Source: Pleurocapsa sp. MO_226.B13 (GTDB taxonomy: Bacteria; Cyanobacteriota; Cyanobacteriia; Cyanobacteriales; Xenococcaceae). From it: 12,946 nt of DNA. Of this stretch, positions 12,938 through 12,946 are shown in pieces. The notes below the pieces were generated by a model. The model had not been told where the DNA came from and made no database searches. It saw nothing but the letters and a program-made list of their open reading frames with translations. The stretch lies in assembly GCA_030064795.1 (NCBI GenBank), contig JASJEI010000194.1, positions 1 to 12,946 on the forward strand, read 5' to 3'. Position 1 is the stretch's first letter, and the number at the start of each line of letters is the position of its first letter. The translations under genes and the position numbers were made by a program.

Positions 12938-12946
12938 ATCAGTACC

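Overview
The window is most likely from a cyanobacterium. The palindrome GCGATCGC (HIP1) occurs more than ten times in 13 kb, inside and outside genes. Intergenic DNA carries short tandem heptamers of the GAGTTCG/GAATTCG type, and the base composition is moderately A+T-rich. I cannot name the genus. HIP1 plus nested palindromic repeats fits a large-genome unicellular, colonial or filamentous cyanobacterium.

Layout: (1) 219-1565: an intact LysR-family regulator (minus) divergent from the decayed remnant of a LysE/RhtB-type exporter (plus). (2) 1578-11303: a minus-strand fatty-acid beta-oxidation cluster. In transcription order it is acyl-CoA synthetase (FadD type), a fused 3-hydroxyacyl-CoA dehydrogenase/enoyl-CoA hydratase (FadN/FadB type), thiolase (FadA type) and a long membrane-anchored acyl-CoA dehydrogenase (FadE type). 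Two genes unrelated to the pathway interrupt it: an S23/four-helix-bundle gene between fadB and fadA, flanked by repeat arrays, and a GNAT acetyltransferase on the opposite strand between fadA and fadE. (3) 11304-12210: a mostly non-coding region with a fadD leader containing a hairpin and mini-ORF, a 51-residue ribbon-helix-helix gene, a degenerate 10-mer repeat and a possible antitoxin fragment. (4) 12211-12675: a secreted DUF1499 protein followed by a strong terminator, then about 200 bases with two hairpins and no gene.

Together the four fad enzymes cover fatty-acid activation, acyl-CoA dehydrogenation, enoyl-CoA hydration, 3-hydroxyacyl-CoA dehydrogenation and thiolysis, which is one complete beta-oxidation cycle. 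The recognisable catalytic residues are present in all four. This matters because the best-studied cyanobacteria are generally described as lacking classical beta-oxidation and recycling fatty acids through acyl-ACP synthetase. The electron acceptor system (ETF and ETF dehydrogenase) is not in the window.

The second theme is repeat invasion. Small palindromic or tandem-repeat elements lie between genes and also inside the open frames of fadE and fadD without closing them. At least two of these share an identical 14-base end (CTAACTCCGAACTC), which suggests a small non-autonomous element with defined ends.
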